64,000 nucleotides of DNA from Pseudomonas fluorescens (GTDB lineage Bacteria > Pseudomonadota > Gammaproteobacteria > Pseudomonadales > Pseudomonadaceae). The notes beneath the pieces are model-generated. The model had not been told where the DNA came from and made no database searches. It saw nothing but the letters and a program-made list of their open reading frames with translations. The DNA is taken from positions 5,500,501-5,564,500 of the forward strand of contig NZ_CP078138.1 of assembly GCF_019212185.1 (NCBI RefSeq). The letters run 5' to 3'. This document shows, piece by piece, positions 9,533-20,290 of this stretch; position 1 is the first letter of the stretch; each line of letters begins with the position of its first letter. The translations under genes were made by a program, and so were the position numbers.

Positions 9533-10051
9533 CTACAGCGGCATCGTGTAATGCAGGGCGTAGCTCTCGACACCGTCGTTCGGATTGCTGATCCCCGCGT
9601 TGGAGTAATGCGTGGCGCGTATCCCGACTTCGTGCCCCCCGGCAAAGCGCAGGCCGAACCCGAAGCGGTCCTCGAACTGGAAGGCCGAGCCGAGTTTGTT
9701 GTCCTCGACTTGAGTATGCGCGAAGAGCGCAACGCCGATCCCGGCTTCGACGTAAGGTTTGACGCTATCGCCGGCGAATTCGTAGACCAGCACCGGCGAG
9801 AATGACAGGCTGTGGTTGCTCGCCTCTTTGTCACCATCCCAGAACGTGTACGCCCCGCTCCAGTAGCCAGTCAGGCGCCCGACATCGGTTTGCCACCAGC
9901 TCTTGTCCCAATCGGATTGCATCCCCAGGCGATAGGTCATGGTCGAATCACTCGTCTGACCTACCCCGAACTCCACGCCCGCTGCCTGGACGCTGAAACT
10001 ATTCCCCAACAACGCGGCCGCAAGCGCAGCCAGACAGAACACTTGCCTCAT
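9533..10051 (-). CDS. pagL: Lipid A 3-O-deacylase PagL
   Basis: Protein of 172 residues with a cleavable signal peptide (MRQVFCLAALAAALLGNSFSVQA) and an alternating polar/nonpolar pattern of a small outer-membrane beta barrel. The catalytic triad pattern of PagL is present: His148 and Ser150 in THYSNAG and Glu162 in DGVES, with the same spacing as the known P. aeruginosa enzyme. It removes the 3-linked acyl chain from lipid A in the outer membrane and so tunes endotoxin structure. The start at 10051 has AAGGA about eight bases upstream; ATGs at 10060 and 10108 are alternatives. Confidence 0.9.
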   Translation of the reverse strand: MRQVFCLAALAAALLGNSFSVQAAGVEFGVGQTSDSTMTYRLGMQSDWDKSWWQTDVGRLTGYWSGAYTFWDGDKEASNHSLSFSPVLVYEFAGDSVKPYVEAGIGVALFAHTQVEDNKLGSAFQFEDRFGFGLRFAGGHEVGIRATHYSNAGISNPNDGVESYALHYTMPL

Positions 10052-10165
10052 AGGAAACATCCTTTTTTGCGAACGACTTTTAGAGTTTTTGTTCAACAGA
10101 CGCAGCAATAGAATCTCGCCCCCGCGCGAAAGTTCAGCCGAATTTCCCTGCTTGTTGAGTTCGTC

Positions 10166-10957
10166 CTACAGGCTGAAGCTTTGCACAACGCCGGGGTTAT
10201 TCCAGAGTAACGGCAAGATATTTATGAAGTGTTGCTGGTTGCCACTGGTCCAGAATCGAGTGGCAGCTGCCGGCCCATCCGCCAGTAACTCACGCTCGGC
10301 GAGCAGGCGTTGCAGTTGCCGGGCAACGGCGGCACCGGTGTCGATCAGGCTGATTTCGGCGGGGAGCATCTGCAGCAGCAGGTGCTTGAGGAAAGGATAG
10401 TGGGTACAGCCAAGGATGATCGTGTCACAACCGGCCGCCAGTAACGGCTCCAGGTAATGCCCCAGTAATTGGCGCAAGGCCGGACTGTGCAGGTCGCCGG
10501 CCTCGATCATCTCCACCAGGCCCGGGCACGGCTGGGTGACCACCCGCACATCGGTGGCAAAACGATCGAGCAAGGCGGCGAACTTGGCGCTTTGCAGGGT
10601 CCCGGTGGTGGCAAGCACTCCGACCACACCGCTGCGGGTGGCCGCAGCAGCGGGTTTGACCGCCGGCTCCATACCAACGATGGGCCACTCTGGATAGTCA
10701 CGCCGCACATCCGCGACGCCGGCCACAGTCGCTGTGTTACAGGCCACCACCAGGGCCTTGGCGCCCTGTTCGCGGAAGAATTTCGCCATCACGCTGCAGC
10801 GCTGGCGAATAAACTCCGGGGTTTTCTCGCCATAGGGAATGTGCCCGCAATCGCCGAGATACAGCAGCGACTCATTCGGCAGCAGGCGCTGGATCTCCGC
10901 CAGCACCGAGAGCCCGCCGACACCGGAGTCGAATACTCCAACCGGCGCCTCACGCAT
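10166..10957 (-). CDS. murI: Glutamate racemase
   Basis: Protein of 263 residues. Both catalytic cysteines of glutamate racemase are visible: [11 protein letters not shown] in the first half and [11 protein letters not shown] in the second. The substrate loops [12 protein letters not shown] and [13 protein letters not shown] are present too. It supplies D-glutamate for peptidoglycan. The start at 10957 lies inside the end of moeB (8-base overlap), making it the last gene of the hemA-prfA-prmC-moeB-murI operon. The longer in-frame start at 11008 would overlap moeB much further and is not needed. Confidence 0.96.
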   Translation of the reverse strand: MREAPVGVFDSGVGGLSVLAEIQRLLPNESLLYLGDCGHIPYGEKTPEFIRQRCSVMAKFFREQGAKALVVACNTATVAGVADVRRDYPEWPIVGMEPAVKPAAAATRSGVVGVLATTGTLQSAKFAALLDRFATDVRVVTQPCPGLVEMIEAGDLHSPALRQLLGHYLEPLLAAGCDTIILGCTHYPFLKHLLLQMLPAEISLIDTGAAVARQLQRLLAERELLADGPAAATRFWTSGNQQHFINILPLLWNNPGVVQSFSL

Positions 10958-11705
10958 GGGGCGTACCGCAGACACTGCAACCCGGATCACGCTTGACCCG
11001 CAACTCACGAAAGCGCGTGCCCAGCGCGTCGATCAACAACAAGCGGCCCACCAGCGGCTCGCCGAAACCGGCCAGCAACTTCAGCGCTTCCAACGCCTGC
11101 AGACTGCCGACCAAACCCACCAGCGGGCCGACCACGCCGGCTTCACTGCAGGTCAGTTCGGCTTCGCTGCCGTGTCCGTACAGGCAGTGATAACACGGGC
11201 TCTCGGCGCGGCGCGGGTCGAACACCGACAATTGCCCTTCAAGGCGAATCGCCGCACCGCTGACCAATGGCTTGCGCGCCGCGACACAGGCTGCGTTCAC
11301 CGCTTCACGGGTAGAGAAATTATCGGAACAGTCGAGCACCAAGTCGACGGCCGCCACTGCGGCCGCCAGCGAGTCCTCATCCAGCGCGGTGCGGTGGGCG
11401 AACAGTTCGATCTCGGGATTGATCGCGCTCAGGCGGCGGATCGCCGAGTCGACCTTGCTCATACCGACGCTGTCGGTGTCGTGGATGATCTGTCGTTGCA
11501 GGTTGGTCAGGTCGACCGTGTCGAAGTCCGCCAGGTGCAACTGGCCGACTCCGGCCGCCGCCAGGTACAACGCCACCGGTGCGCCAAGGCCACCGAGACC
11601 GATGATCAGCGCGCGGCTTTGTTTGAGTCGCAACTGGCCGTCGATGTCGACGTGCTGCAACAGGATCTGCCGGCTGTAGCGCAACAGCTCCTGATCGTTC
11701 AGCAC
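10950..11705 (-). CDS. moeB: Molybdopterin-synthase adenylyltransferase (ThiF/MoeB family)
   Basis: Protein of 251 residues. It has the ATP-binding Rossmann motif of the E1-like family ([23 protein letters not shown]), [13 protein letters not shown], the conserved [10 protein letters not shown], and two zinc CxxC pairs (CYHC and CSVC). MoeB adenylates the C-terminus of the MoaD sulfur carrier for molybdopterin synthesis; ThiF-like activity on ThiS cannot be excluded. It starts with GTG at 11705, which overlaps the prmC stop by seven bases. The window also encodes a molybdoenzyme, MsrP, that needs this cofactor. Confidence 0.93.
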   Translation of the reverse strand: MLNDQELLRYSRQILLQHVDIDGQLRLKQSRALIIGLGGLGAPVALYLAAAGVGQLHLADFDTVDLTNLQRQIIHDTDSVGMSKVDSAIRRLSAINPEIELFAHRTALDEDSLAAAVAAVDLVLDCSDNFSTREAVNAACVAARKPLVSGAAIRLEGQLSVFDPRRAESPCYHCLYGHGSEAELTCSEAGVVGPLVGLVGSLQALEALKLLAGFGEPLVGRLLLIDALGTRFRELRVKRDPGCSVCGTPHA

Positions 11706-12529
11706 GGCAGGCGCCCCAGGCTGATTCGCTGATGACCGCCGAGGTCCTTGCGGCTATGTACCTCGTCAAAACCTTGGCTCAGCAGCAAACCGCGCACTGC
11801 CTCGGCCTGATCGTAACCGTGTTCGAGCATCAACCAGCCCCCCGATTCCAGGTGTTGCGGTGCCTGGGCAATGATCAGGCGCAGATCGTCCAGGCCATCG
11901 ACGCCGGCCACCAGTGCGCTGGCCGGTTCAAACCGTACGTCACCGGCGACCAGATGTGGATCGGCGGCGGCAATGTATGGCGGATTACTGATGATCAGGC
12001 TGTAGCGATGGTCCTTCAGCGAGTCGAACCAGTGACTGCTGAGCACCGTGACGTTGAGCAGATGCAGGCGCTGGCGATTGCGCTCGGCCAAGGCCACGGC
12101 CTCCAACACACGATCCACTGCCGTCACCTGCCACGCCGGACGCTCGCTGGCCAAGGCCAAAGCAATGGCCCCGCTGCCAGTACCCAGATCAAGCACCCGG
12201 GCGGGCGTGGCCGGCAACAGTTCCAGTGCGGTTTCCACCAGCAACTCGGTGTCCGGACGCGGAATCAAGGTGTGCGGGGCAACTTCCAGGTCGAGCTTCC
12301 AGAAACCCTGCTGGCCGAGGATATAGGCGACCGGCTCGCCGCTGCGACGGCGCTGCAGGTAGTCGGCAAAGGTCAGCGCGGCTTCGCTGGGTACAATGCG
12401 TTCCGGCCAGGTGTGCAGGAAGCTGCGGGATTTGCCCAGGGCGGCGGCCAGCAGCAACTCGGCATCAAGGCGTGCCGTCGGCGAGTCAGGCAGGTCGGCG
12501 GCGCGCAACAAACTGGCAATGATGGTCAT
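11699..12529 (-). CDS. prmC: Release factor glutamine methyltransferase
   Basis: Protein of 276 residues, S-adenosylmethionine dependent. The cofactor motif VLDLGTGSGAIALALA and the catalytic NPPY (LIISNPPYIAAADPHL) identify the HemK/PrmC family. The N-terminal helical domain binds release factors. It methylates the glutamine of the GGQ motif of RF1 and RF2. It is encoded directly after prfA, its substrate gene, with start and stop codons adjacent. Confidence 0.97.
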   Translation of the reverse strand: MTIIASLLRAADLPDSPTARLDAELLLAAALGKSRSFLHTWPERIVPSEAALTFADYLQRRRSGEPVAYILGQQGFWKLDLEVAPHTLIPRPDTELLVETALELLPATPARVLDLGTGSGAIALALASERPAWQVTAVDRVLEAVALAERNRQRLHLLNVTVLSSHWFDSLKDHRYSLIISNPPYIAAADPHLVAGDVRFEPASALVAGVDGLDDLRLIIAQAPQHLESGGWLMLEHGYDQAEAVRGLLLSQGFDEVHSRKDLGGHQRISLGRLPC

Positions 12530-13612
12530 TTACTCACCTATCGCCGCCAGTTGGTCGGCCTGATACTCGGCCAGCAACGGCTCGATCACGGCCTCGACGC
12601 CGCCGGCGAGAATCTCGTCGAGGGAATACAGCGTCAGGTTGACCCGGTGGTCGGTGACCCGACCCTGGGCATAGTTATAGGTGCGGATCCGCTCGGAGCG
12701 ATCACCCGAACCCACCAGCAATTTGCGCTCGCTGGCGATGGCATTCGCCGCCGCTGCGGTTTGCTGATCGTTGAGTTTGGCCACCAGCCAGGCCATCGCC
12801 CGTGCTCGGTTCTTGTGCTGGGAGCGTTCTTCCTGGCACTCGACGACGGTGCCGGTCGGCAAGTGCGTGATGCGGATCGCCGAGTCGGTTGTGTTGACGT
12901 GCTGACCACCCGCCCCAGAGGAGCGGTAAGTGTCGACGCGCAAATCCGCCGGGTTGATCTCGATCGCTTCTCGCTCATCCGGCTCAGGCAGCACCGCCAC
13001 GGTGCAGGCCGAAGTGTGAATGCGGCCCTGGGACTCCGTCGCGGGTACACGCTGTACGCGGTGCGCGCCAGATTCAAATTTCAGCTTGCCGTAAACGTTG
13101 TCGCCCTCAATGCGGGCGATGACCTCTTTATAGCCACCGTGTTCGCCTTCGTTTTCCGAAAGAATTTCCACACGCCAGCCACGCCGTTCGGCGTAACGCG
13201 AGTACATGCGGAACAGGTCGCCGGAGAAAATCGCCGCCTCGTCGCCACCGGTGCCGGCACGGATTTCGAGGAAGACGTTGCGGCTATCGTTGGGATCCTT
13301 GGGCAGCAGCATGCGTTGCAGATCGGCTTCCAGGGTCACCAGCAATTCTTTGGCATCGCGGACTTCTTCCACAGCCATTTCACGCATGTCCGGGTCGTTG
13401 TCCTTGAGCAGCGCTTGCGCGCCTTCAAGATCGCTTTGTACGCCGAGCAGCTTCTTATAAGCGTGTACGACCGGCTCAAGTTCGGCGTATTCCTTGGAAT
13501 AAGCGCGAAATTTGGTCTGATCGGAAATGACTTCGCCATCGCCGAGCAAGGCGGTCAGTTCCTCGAAACGATCCTGGAGGACATCCAGTTTATTGAGCAG
13601 TGACGCTTTCAT
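12530..13612 (-). CDS. prfA: Peptide chain release factor 1
   Basis: Protein of 360 residues, the family length. The GGQ catalytic loop ([17 protein letters not shown]) and the PAT stop-codon recognition tripeptide ([12 protein letters not shown]) show that this is RF1, reading UAA and UAG, and not RF2. It acts at the ribosomal A site. It overlaps the hemA stop by four bases (ATGA) and is followed at once by prmC, whose product methylates it. Confidence 0.98.
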   Translation of the reverse strand: MKASLLNKLDVLQDRFEELTALLGDGEVISDQTKFRAYSKEYAELEPVVHAYKKLLGVQSDLEGAQALLKDNDPDMREMAVEEVRDAKELLVTLEADLQRMLLPKDPNDSRNVFLEIRAGTGGDEAAIFSGDLFRMYSRYAERRGWRVEILSENEGEHGGYKEVIARIEGDNVYGKLKFESGAHRVQRVPATESQGRIHTSACTVAVLPEPDEREAIEINPADLRVDTYRSSGAGGQHVNTTDSAIRITHLPTGTVVECQEERSQHKNRARAMAWLVAKLNDQQTAAAANAIASERKLLVGSGDRSERIRTYNYAQGRVTDHRVNLTLYSLDEILAGGVEAVIEPLLAEYQADQLAAIGE

Positions 13613-14898
13613 TGCGGTTTTTTATCCGAAGAGCTATCCGACGCCCCCTCACCGAGGGCAAAGAGTTCCTGTGCCATGGCCAGCGCATCGAGGCGGCCTT
13701 CGGCGGTAAGCTTTTTCAGTTGCACACTGGGGGCGTGCAGCAGTTTGTTGGTCAGGCCCCTGGCCAGTTGCACCAGCACTTCTTCGGCGCTGCCGCCATT
13801 GGCGAGCAGGCGCTGGGCCTTCTGTAATTCTTCATCGCGCAAGCGTTCGCTTTGCTGACGATAGGCCTTGAGCACGTCGACCGCTGCCAGTTCACGCAGG
13901 CGCACCATGAAATCATCAGCGCCGACCGACACCATTTCCTCCGCCGCCTGGGCAGCTCCCTGGCGACTCTTGAGGTTTTCCGCGACCACTTCGTGGAGAT
14001 CGTCGACGCTATAAAGGTAGACGTCATCCAATTCGCCGACTTCCGGCTCGATATCCCGTGGCACGGCGATGTCGACCATGAAGATCGGCTTGTGCTTGCG
14101 CAGTTTCAAGGCGCTTTCCACCGCGCCCTTGCCCAGGATCGGCAACTGGCTGGCGGTGGAGCTGATCACGATGTCACTGCGCACAAGCTCTGCCGGGATA
14201 TCCGAGAGCAACACGGCATGGGCGCCGAACTGTTCAGCCAGCAGGCTGGCGCGCTCCAGGGTACGGTTGGCGACGACGATGCGCTTGACCCCCAGTTCGT
14301 GCAGATGCCGGGCAACCAGGGTGATGGTTTCACCGGCACCGATCAACAACGCCTGGCTGCGCTGCAAATCGCTGAAGATCTGCTTGGCCAGGCTTACAGC
14401 GGCAAATGCCACGGACACCGGGTTCTCACCAATGGCGGTGTCGGTGCGCACCTGCTTGGCGGCATTAAAGGTTGCCTGGAACAAGCGCCCGAGCAACGGC
14501 CCCACGGTGCCGGCCTCGCGCGCCACAGCATAGGCCGATTTCATCTGACCGAGAATCTGCGGTTCGCCCAACACCAGCGAGTCGAGCCCGGAGGCGACGC
14601 GCATCATGTGACGAACTGCCGCATCATCTTCATGCACATAAGCACTCGCGCGCAGCTCATCGAGGCTTAAATGATGATAATCGGCCAACCAGCGCAGCAC
14701 GGTATCGGCACTCAGCTGATCCTGTTCTATATAGAGTTCGCTGCGATTGCAGGTGGAGAGGATCGCAGCTTCGCGGCTGTCGGTGAGTCGGCAGAGCTGC
14801 TGCAAGGCCTCAACCAGCTGTTCCGGAGTAAAGGCCACGCGTTCGCGGACGTCTACGGAAGCAGTCTTGTGGTTAATACCGAGTGCAAGGAAGGCCAT
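13609..14898 (-). CDS. hemA: Glutamyl-tRNA reductase
   Basis: Protein of 429 residues with the active-site cysteine motif [12 protein letters not shown], the N-terminal [17 protein letters not shown] and the NADPH-binding region [15 protein letters not shown]. It reduces glutamyl-tRNA to glutamate-1-semialdehyde, the first committed step of heme synthesis. It is the first gene of the hemA-prfA-prmC-moeB-murI operon, whose members overlap or abut. The promoter must lie in the 191-base gap shared with the divergent TPR lipoprotein gene. Confidence 0.97.
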   Translation of the reverse strand: MAFLALGINHKTASVDVRERVAFTPEQLVEALQQLCRLTDSREAAILSTCNRSELYIEQDQLSADTVLRWLADYHHLSLDELRASAYVHEDDAAVRHMMRVASGLDSLVLGEPQILGQMKSAYAVAREAGTVGPLLGRLFQATFNAAKQVRTDTAIGENPVSVAFAAVSLAKQIFSDLQRSQALLIGAGETITLVARHLHELGVKRIVVANRTLERASLLAEQFGAHAVLLSDIPAELVRSDIVISSTASQLPILGKGAVESALKLRKHKPIFMVDIAVPRDIEPEVGELDDVYLYSVDDLHEVVAENLKSRQGAAQAAEEMVSVGADDFMVRLRELAAVDVLKAYRQQSERLRDEELQKAQRLLANGGSAEEVLVQLARGLTNKLLHAPSVQLKKLTAEGRLDALAMAQELFALGEGASDSSSDKKPQ

Positions 14899-15089
14899 TC
14901 AAGATCGCTGATGATGTCGAGAAGCCGACAATTGTCCTACTTCGCCAGACTCAGAACAACCACCGTTGTCTATTGTCCCTATAGACAGCCCGTGAAAAGG
15001 CCGTAAAGAGATAAAGAGTGCCCCGGTTATGTTTGACCGAAGGCTTGTGTCATGATGATCCGACCGCAGGTAAGTCGTCCTCTTCCCCT

Positions 15090-16814
15090 ATGAATAGATC
15101 TTTCGCGTTGTTCCTCGCTGTTGTCTTCCTCAGCGGCTGCCAGGCCATGGCACCCGACTCGACGGACGGTACCCCGCCGGTCGCCGGCAGCACGCCAGCC
15201 CCTGAAAAACCCAAGGTCTACAGCTCTTTCAGCGAAGACACGGTGTTCAGCCTGCTGAGTGCGGAGCTGGCCGGCCAGCGCAACCGCTACGACATTGCGC
15301 TGGACAACTATGTGACCCAGGCCATCAATACCCAGGACCCGGGCATTTCCGAGCGGGCGTTTCGCATCGCCGAATACCTGGGCGCCGACCAGGCGGCACT
15401 CGATAGCGCATTGATCTGGGCCAGAAACGCCCCCGACGACCTTGAAGCGCAACGTGCCGCCGCTATCCAGTTGGCGCGCAGCGGGCGCTACGACGATTCC
15501 ATGGTCTATATGGAAAAAGTCCTGCAAGGCAAGGGCGACACCCATTTCGACTTCCTCGCCCTGTCCGCCGCCGACACCGACCAGGACACCCGCAACGGTT
15601 TGATGAAGAGCTTTGATCGCCTGTTGCAGCGTCATCCGAACAACGGTCAGCTGATTTTCGGCAAGGCCTTGCTGTTGCAACAGGACGGTGACTCCCAGGG
15701 CGCCTTGACCCTGCTGGAGAAAAACCCGCCGGAAGACGGTGAGGTGGCGCCGATCCTGCTGCGCGCACGCCTGCTGCAGAGTCTCAATCGCGGCGACGAA
15801 TCGCTGCCGCTGCTGCAGAAAAGCATCCGCAAATATCCGGATGACAAGCGCCTGCGCCTGACCTATGCCCGCCTGTTGGTCGAGCAGGACCGCATGGACG
15901 ACGCCAAGGCCGAGTTCTCCAGCCTGTTGCAGCAGTATCCGGAAGACGATGAACTGCGCTATTCCCTGGCGCTGGTCTGCCTGGAAGCCAAGGCCTGGGA
16001 CGAGGCCAAGGGCTATCTGGAAGATCTGGTCGCCCGCGACAGCCACGTCGACTCCGCTCACCTGAACCTGGGCCGTATCGCCGAAGAGCGCAACGATCCA
16101 CAAGGGGCGCTGATCGAATATGCCCAGGTCACGCCAGGCACCGACTACTTGCCGGCGCAACTGCGCCAGGCCGATATCCTCATGCAGAATGGCCGCACCG
16201 CCGAAGCCCAGAGCCGCCTGGCCAAGGAACGTGACGAACAACCGGACTACGCGATCCAGCTATACCTGATCGAAGCCGAAACCCTGGCCGCCAACAAACA
16301 GCCCGATCGCGCCTGGTCCGTCCTCGACAAAGCCTTGAAGCAGTACCCCGACGACCTGAACCTGCTGTACACCCGCGCGATGCAGGCGGAAAAACGCAAC
16401 GATCTGGCGCAAATGGAGACCGACCTGCGGCAAATCATCAAGCGCGACCCGGACAACGCCATGGCCCTCAATGCCCTGGGCTACACCCTGTCCGACCGCA
16501 CCACGCGCTACGCCGAAGCCAAAACCCTGATCGAGCAGGCGCACCAGTTGAGCCCGGAAGACCCAGCCGTACTCGACAGCCTCGGTTGGGTCAATTTTCG
16601 CCTGGGCAACCTCGATGACGCCGAGCGCTACCTGCGCCAGGCCCTCGAGCGCTTCCCTGACCAGGAAATCGCCGCGCACCTGGGCGAAGTCCTGTGGGCC
16701 AAGGGCAAACAGCGCGAAGCCAGGCAAATCTGGGCCAAGTTCCTCAAGGACCAACCCGACAGCCCTACCCTGCGCAGCACCATTAAGCGCCTGACCGGAT
16801 CCGAGACTCTTTAA
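15090..16814 (+). CDS. TPR-repeat outer-membrane lipoprotein
   Basis: Protein of 574 residues. The start at 15090 gives a lipoprotein signal, [17 protein letters not shown], with the lipid-bearing Cys at 17. After a Pro/Thr-rich linker it is almost entirely tetratricopeptide repeats, for example [20 protein letters not shown] and [22 protein letters not shown], and such proteins scaffold other proteins. The residue after the Cys is Gln, not Asp, so outer-membrane sorting is expected. It lies four bases upstream of lolB, the outer-membrane lipoprotein receptor, a conserved pairing in Pseudomonas. The longer frame from 15018 lacks a signal peptide and is rejected. Confidence 0.9.
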   Translation: MNRSFALFLAVVFLSGCQAMAPDSTDGTPPVAGSTPAPEKPKVYSSFSEDTVFSLLSAELAGQRNRYDIALDNYVTQAINTQDPGISERAFRIAEYLGADQAALDSALIWARNAPDDLEAQRAAAIQLARSGRYDDSMVYMEKVLQGKGDTHFDFLALSAADTDQDTRNGLMKSFDRLLQRHPNNGQLIFGKALLLQQDGDSQGALTLLEKNPPEDGEVAPILLRARLLQSLNRGDESLPLLQKSIRKYPDDKRLRLTYARLLVEQDRMDDAKAEFSSLLQQYPEDDELRYSLALVCLEAKAWDEAKGYLEDLVARDSHVDSAHLNLGRIAEERNDPQGALIEYAQVTPGTDYLPAQLRQADILMQNGRTAEAQSRLAKERDEQPDYAIQLYLIEAETLAANKQPDRAWSVLDKALKQYPDDLNLLYTRAMQAEKRNDLAQMETDLRQIIKRDPDNAMALNALGYTLSDRTTRYAEAKTLIEQAHQLSPEDPAVLDSLGWVNFRLGNLDDAERYLRQALERFPDQEIAAHLGEVLWAKGKQREARQIWAKFLKDQPDSPTLRSTIKRLTGSETL

Positions 16815-16818
16815 AATC

Positions 16819-17436
16819 ATGTTTTTGCGCCACTTCATTGCTTTCATCTTCATCGCCCTCCTCGCCGGCTGTGCGGGCCTTGGCCCCCGCGAATCGGTCG
16901 AGGGCCACGGCAACGCCGCGCAATGGCGCGAACACAAAGAGCAACTGACCGGCCTCGATGGCTGGCAGATTGACGGCAAGATCGGCATCCGCGCGCCAAA
17001 AGACTCAGGCAGCGGCACGCTGTTCTGGCTGCAGCGCCAGGACTACTACGACATCCGCTTGTCCGGCCCGCTGGGTCGCGGCGCGGCACGCCTGACCGGC
17101 CGCCCTGGCGATGTGACCCTTGAAGTGGCCAACCAGGGCCGTTACAACGCGCCGAGCCCGGAACTCCTGCTTGAGGAACAATTGGGTTGGAAACTGCCGG
17201 TCTCCAATCTCGCCTGGTGGGTGCGCGGACTGCCATCGCCTGCCAGCAAAAGCCGCCTGTCCCTGGACGGTAACAGTCGCCTGGCAAGCCTCGAACAGGA
17301 CGGTTGGCAAGTCGAATACACGGCCTACACCGAGCAAAATGGCTACTGGCTGCCCGAACGGATCAAGCTGCACGGCAGTGATCTCGACGTCACGCTGGTG
17401 ATCAAGACCTGGCAACCGCGCAAGCTGGGGCAATGA
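16819..17436 (+). CDS. lolB: Outer-membrane lipoprotein receptor LolB
   Basis: Protein of 205 residues with a lipoprotein signal, [18 protein letters not shown] (Cys 18), followed by the LolB beta-rich fold. Typical pieces are [22 protein letters not shown] and [18 protein letters not shown]. LolB takes lipoproteins from the periplasmic carrier LolA and inserts them in the outer membrane. It sits between the TPR lipoprotein and ispE with gaps of four bases and one base, so the three are one operon. Confidence 0.96.
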   Translation: MFLRHFIAFIFIALLAGCAGLGPRESVEGHGNAAQWREHKEQLTGLDGWQIDGKIGIRAPKDSGSGTLFWLQRQDYYDIRLSGPLGRGAARLTGRPGDVTLEVANQGRYNAPSPELLLEEQLGWKLPVSNLAWWVRGLPSPASKSRLSLDGNSRLASLEQDGWQVEYTAYTEQNGYWLPERIKLHGSDLDVTLVIKTWQPRKLGQ

Positions 17437-17437
17437 C

Positions 17438-18289
17438 ATGAGCGCTGACCGCCTGACACTGCCCTCTCCGGCCAAGCTCAACCTGATGCTCCACATTCTC
17501 GGCCGTCGTGCCGACGGTTATCACGAGTTGCAGACACTGTTTCAATTCCTCGACTACGGCGACGAAATCACCTTCGCCCTGCGCGATGACGGCGTGATTG
17601 CCCTGCACACCGAATTCGAAGGCGTCCCCCACGACAGCAACCTGATCGTCAAGGCAGCGAAAAAACTTCAGGAACAAGCCGCCTGTGGTCTGGGGGTCGA
17701 CATCTGGATCGACAAAGTCTTGCCCATGGGCGGCGGCATCGGCGGCGGCAGTTCGAACGCGGCGACCACACTGCTGGGTCTCAATCATCTGTGGCAACTG
17801 GGCTGGGACGAAGATCGCCTGGCGACGCTGGGTTTGACCCTGGGCGCTGACGTCCCGGTTTTCGTTCGCGGCCATGCGGCGTTCGCCGAAGGCGTGGGCG
17901 AGAAACTGACCCCGGTGGACCCCGAAGAACCGTGGTACGTCGTGCTTGTGCCGCAAGTCTCTGTTAGTACGGCAGAAATTTTTTCCGATCCGTTGTTGAC
18001 ACGTAACACGCCGCCCATTAAAGTGCGCCCCGTTCCCAAGGGAAACAGTCGAAATGACTGCTTACCGGTGGTAACAAGGCGTTACCCAGCTGTAGCCAAC
18101 GCCTTGAATTTGCTAGGTAAATTTACCGAAGCAAAGCTCACCGGAACTGGAAGTTGTGTGTTTGGGGGCTTCCCAAGCAAAGCTGAAGCTGATAAAGTCT
18201 CGGCCCTTCTTACAGAGACCCTTACAGGGTTTGTAGCAAAAGGAAGCAACGTTTCGATGTTGCATCGCAAGCTGCAAAGTCTGCTCTAA
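17438..18289 (+). CDS. ispE: 4-diphosphocytidyl-2-C-methyl-D-erythritol kinase
   Basis: Protein of 283 residues, a GHMP kinase. The N-terminal [24 protein letters not shown] holds the substrate-binding residues, and [20 protein letters not shown] is the glycine-rich ATP loop. It phosphorylates CDP-methylerythritol in the MEP isoprenoid pathway. The last 300 bases are visibly richer in A and T than the first part and seem to contain a promoter for the downstream tRNA-Gln and prs. The start ATG is one base after the lolB stop. Confidence 0.97.
   Translation: MSADRLTLPSPAKLNLMLHILGRRADGYHELQTLFQFLDYGDEITFALRDDGVIALHTEFEGVPHDSNLIVKAAKKLQEQAACGLGVDIWIDKVLPMGGGIGGGSSNAATTLLGLNHLWQLGWDEDRLATLGLTLGADVPVFVRGHAAFAEGVGEKLTPVDPEEPWYVVLVPQVSVSTAEIFSDPLLTRNTPPIKVRPVPKGNSRNDCLPVVTRRYPAVANALNLLGKFTEAKLTGTGSCVFGGFPSKAEADKVSALLTETLTGFVAKGSNVSMLHRKLQSLL
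17996..18024 (+). promoter_or_regulatory. Putative promoter inside ispE for tRNA-Gln and prs
   Basis: TTGACA at 17996-18001 is followed after 17 bases by TAAAGT at 18019-18024. A perfect -35 in the coding region, just where base composition turns AT-richer, and the lack of other good promoter sequence before the tRNA at 18326 make this the best candidate. It would also need to cross about 300 bases of leader. Confidence 0.4.
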
Positions 18290-18325
18290 AGGAACCGATT
18301 ACTGGGTAATCGTTGCAACAAATAC

Positions 18326-18400
18326 AGGGGCGTCGCCAAGCGGTAAGGCAGCAGGTTTTGATCCTGCCATGCGTTGGTTCGAATCCAGCCGCCCCTGCCA
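18326..18400 (+). tRNA. tRNA-Gln (anticodon TTG)
   Basis: A 75-base cloverleaf with encoded CCA. The acceptor stem AGGGGCG pairs with CGCCCCT. The anticodon stem GCAGG/CCTGC holds loop TTTTGAT with anticodon TTG at 18358-18360. The T arm contains GGTTCGAATCC. It lies 36 bases after ispE and 46 bases before prs, and processing of a shared transcript is likely. Confidence 0.97.
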
Positions 18401-18446
18401 TTTTCCTATACTCATCCAGGTTACCCTCAGCCTTCAGGTACTGCGC

Positions 18447-19388
18447 GTGTCCAAGATGATGGTCTTTACGGGGAACGCTAACCCCGATCTGGCTCGGCGT
18501 GTCGTACGTCAGCTGCATATCCCTCTCGGTGACATCTCTGTCGGTAAGTTCTCCGACGGCGAAATTACTGCCGAGATCAATGAAAACGTTCGCGGTAAAG
18601 ACGTCTTCATTATTCAGCCGACTTGCGCTCCGACCAACGATAACCTGATGGAACTCGTCGTGATGGCTGATGCCTTCCGCCGTTCCTCAGCGACTCGAAT
18701 CACTGCGGTGATCCCTTACTTTGGTTATGCCCGTCAGGATCGCCGTCCGCGTTCCGCACGTGTGGCTATCAGCGCGAAAGTCGTTGCTGACATGCTTACC
18801 GTAGTCGGCATCGACCGTGTCCTCACGGTTGATTTGCATGCTGACCAGATCCAGGGCTTCTTCGATATTCCGGTAGATAACATCTACGGCTCCCCAGTAC
18901 TGGTGGATGACATCGAAGACCAACGCTTCGAAAACCTGATGATCGTGTCCCCGGACATTGGTGGCGTCGTGCGTGCACGGGCCGTTGCCAAATCCCTGGG
19001 CGTGGATCTCGGGATCATCGACAAGCGCCGTGAGAAAGCCAATCACTCTGAAGTGATGCATATCATCGGTGATGTCGAAGGGCGTACCTGCATTCTGGTT
19101 GACGACATGGTCGACACCGCCGGCACCCTGTGTCACGCGGCGAAAGCCTTGAAAGAGCATGGCGCTGCCAAAGTCTTTGCCTACTGCACACACCCTGTGC
19201 TGTCGGGTCGGGCGATCGAGAACATTGAAAATTCCGTGCTGGACGAGCTGGTGGTGACCAACACCATCCCGCTGTCCGCTGCAGCACAAGCCTGTGCGCG
19301 TATCCGCCAACTGGATATCGCACCGGTAGTTGCTGAGGCGGTTCGCCGCATCAGTAATGAAGAATCGATCAGCGCGATGTTCCGCTAA
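18447..19388 (+). CDS. prs: Ribose-phosphate pyrophosphokinase
   Basis: Protein of 313 residues making PRPP from ribose-5-phosphate and ATP. Family motifs: [16 protein letters not shown], the ATP loop region [20 protein letters not shown], and the PRPP signature [14 protein letters not shown]. The start is a GTG at 18447 (VSKMMVFTG), the usual Pseudomonas form, with AGG eight bases upstream. The frame continues upstream through the tRNA and that extension is rejected. PRPP is the co-substrate of Upp at the left edge. Confidence 0.96.
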   Translation: MSKMMVFTGNANPDLARRVVRQLHIPLGDISVGKFSDGEITAEINENVRGKDVFIIQPTCAPTNDNLMELVVMADAFRRSSATRITAVIPYFGYARQDRRPRSARVAISAKVVADMLTVVGIDRVLTVDLHADQIQGFFDIPVDNIYGSPVLVDDIEDQRFENLMIVSPDIGGVVRARAVAKSLGVDLGIIDKRREKANHSEVMHIIGDVEGRTCILVDDMVDTAGTLCHAAKALKEHGAAKVFAYCTHPVLSGRAIENIENSVLDELVVTNTIPLSAAAQACARIRQLDIAPVVAEAVRRISNEESISAMFR

Positions 19389-19425
19389 GGGCCCTGCCCT
19401 TCTCGAACCTCTCGTTGATGAAAGC

Positions 19426-19463
19426 GCCCCGCCCCGGCATTCCTGTCGGGGCGGGGCTTTTTT
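19426..19463 (+). terminator. Rho-independent terminator after prs
   Basis: Perfect 11-base GC stem (GCCCCGCCCCG / CGGGGCGGGGC), 10-base loop, then six T. It lies 37 bases after the prs stop and separates it from rplY. Confidence 0.93.
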
Positions 19464-19527
19464 GCCCATACCGTGTTTGGCGCTGGTCGCAAACGCCTTC
19501 CGGTAATGGCTATTTTGGAGATACAAA

Positions 19528-20121
19528 ATGACTGACTTTACTCTGAACGCTCAAGCGCGTACTGACCTGGGGAAAGGTGCGAGCCGCCGCCTGCGTCACG
19601 CACTGAACATCCCTGCCGTTGTATACGGTGGCGACAAGCCTGCTGAATCCGTGACCATCCTGGCCAAGGAAATCGCCAAACTGTTCGAAAACGAAGCTGC
19701 CTACAGCCACGTTATCGAACTGAACGTTGACGGCGCCAAGCAGAACGTCATCGTTAAAGCGATGCAGCGTCACCCAGCCAAGCAATTCATCATGCACGCT
19801 GACTTCGTGCGCGTTGTTGCTGGCCAGAAACTGACTGCCAAGGTACCGGTTCACTTCATCAACGAAGAAGCTCCGATCAAGAAAGGCGGCGAGATCTCCC
19901 ACGTTGTGAACGAGATCGAAGTTTCCTGCGAAGCCAAGGACCTGCCTGAGTTCATCGAAGTTGACCTGGCTAACGCCGAAGTCGGCGCGATCATTCACCT
20001 GTCCGACCTCAAGGCTCCTAAAGGCGTTGAGTTTGTTGCTCTGGCACACGGCGATGACAAGGCAGTTGCCAACGTCCACGCTCCACGTGTTGCTCCAGAA
20101 GCAGAAGGCGCTGCAGAGTAA
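19528..20121 (+). CDS. rplY: 50S ribosomal protein L25 (Ctc form)
   Basis: Protein of 197 residues, the long TL5/Ctc form of L25 with an N-terminal 5S-rRNA-binding domain ([27 protein letters not shown]) and a C-terminal beta domain ([16 protein letters not shown]). It binds 5S rRNA in the large subunit; the long form is called general stress protein Ctc in some bacteria. GGAG lies upstream of the ATG. The adjacent pth also acts in translation. Confidence 0.96.
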   Translation: MTDFTLNAQARTDLGKGASRRLRHALNIPAVVYGGDKPAESVTILAKEIAKLFENEAAYSHVIELNVDGAKQNVIVKAMQRHPAKQFIMHADFVRVVAGQKLTAKVPVHFINEEAPIKKGGEISHVVNEIEVSCEAKDLPEFIEVDLANAEVGAIIHLSDLKAPKGVEFVALAHGDDKAVANVHAPRVAPEAEGAAE

Positions 20122-20290
20122 TTTTACTCTGTACGCCGGAGTGACCCAGTAACATCGCGGACTGGAACGTAGCGAGAAAGCGGGCGGAACGCGGAGTTTA
20201 CATCATGGTAAATGAGCACTTTTCGTCCACTTTCGCCGCAACCTCCACTTGCCGCGATCTTACTCACCACTCCAAGGAAGGGCCCCTGAC

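Noticed and set aside
11732..13603. Open frame of 623 codons on the plus strand opposite prmC and prfA
   Set aside because: It is antisense to two clear essential genes, has no family resemblance, and is explained by high GC in the third codon position of the real genes.
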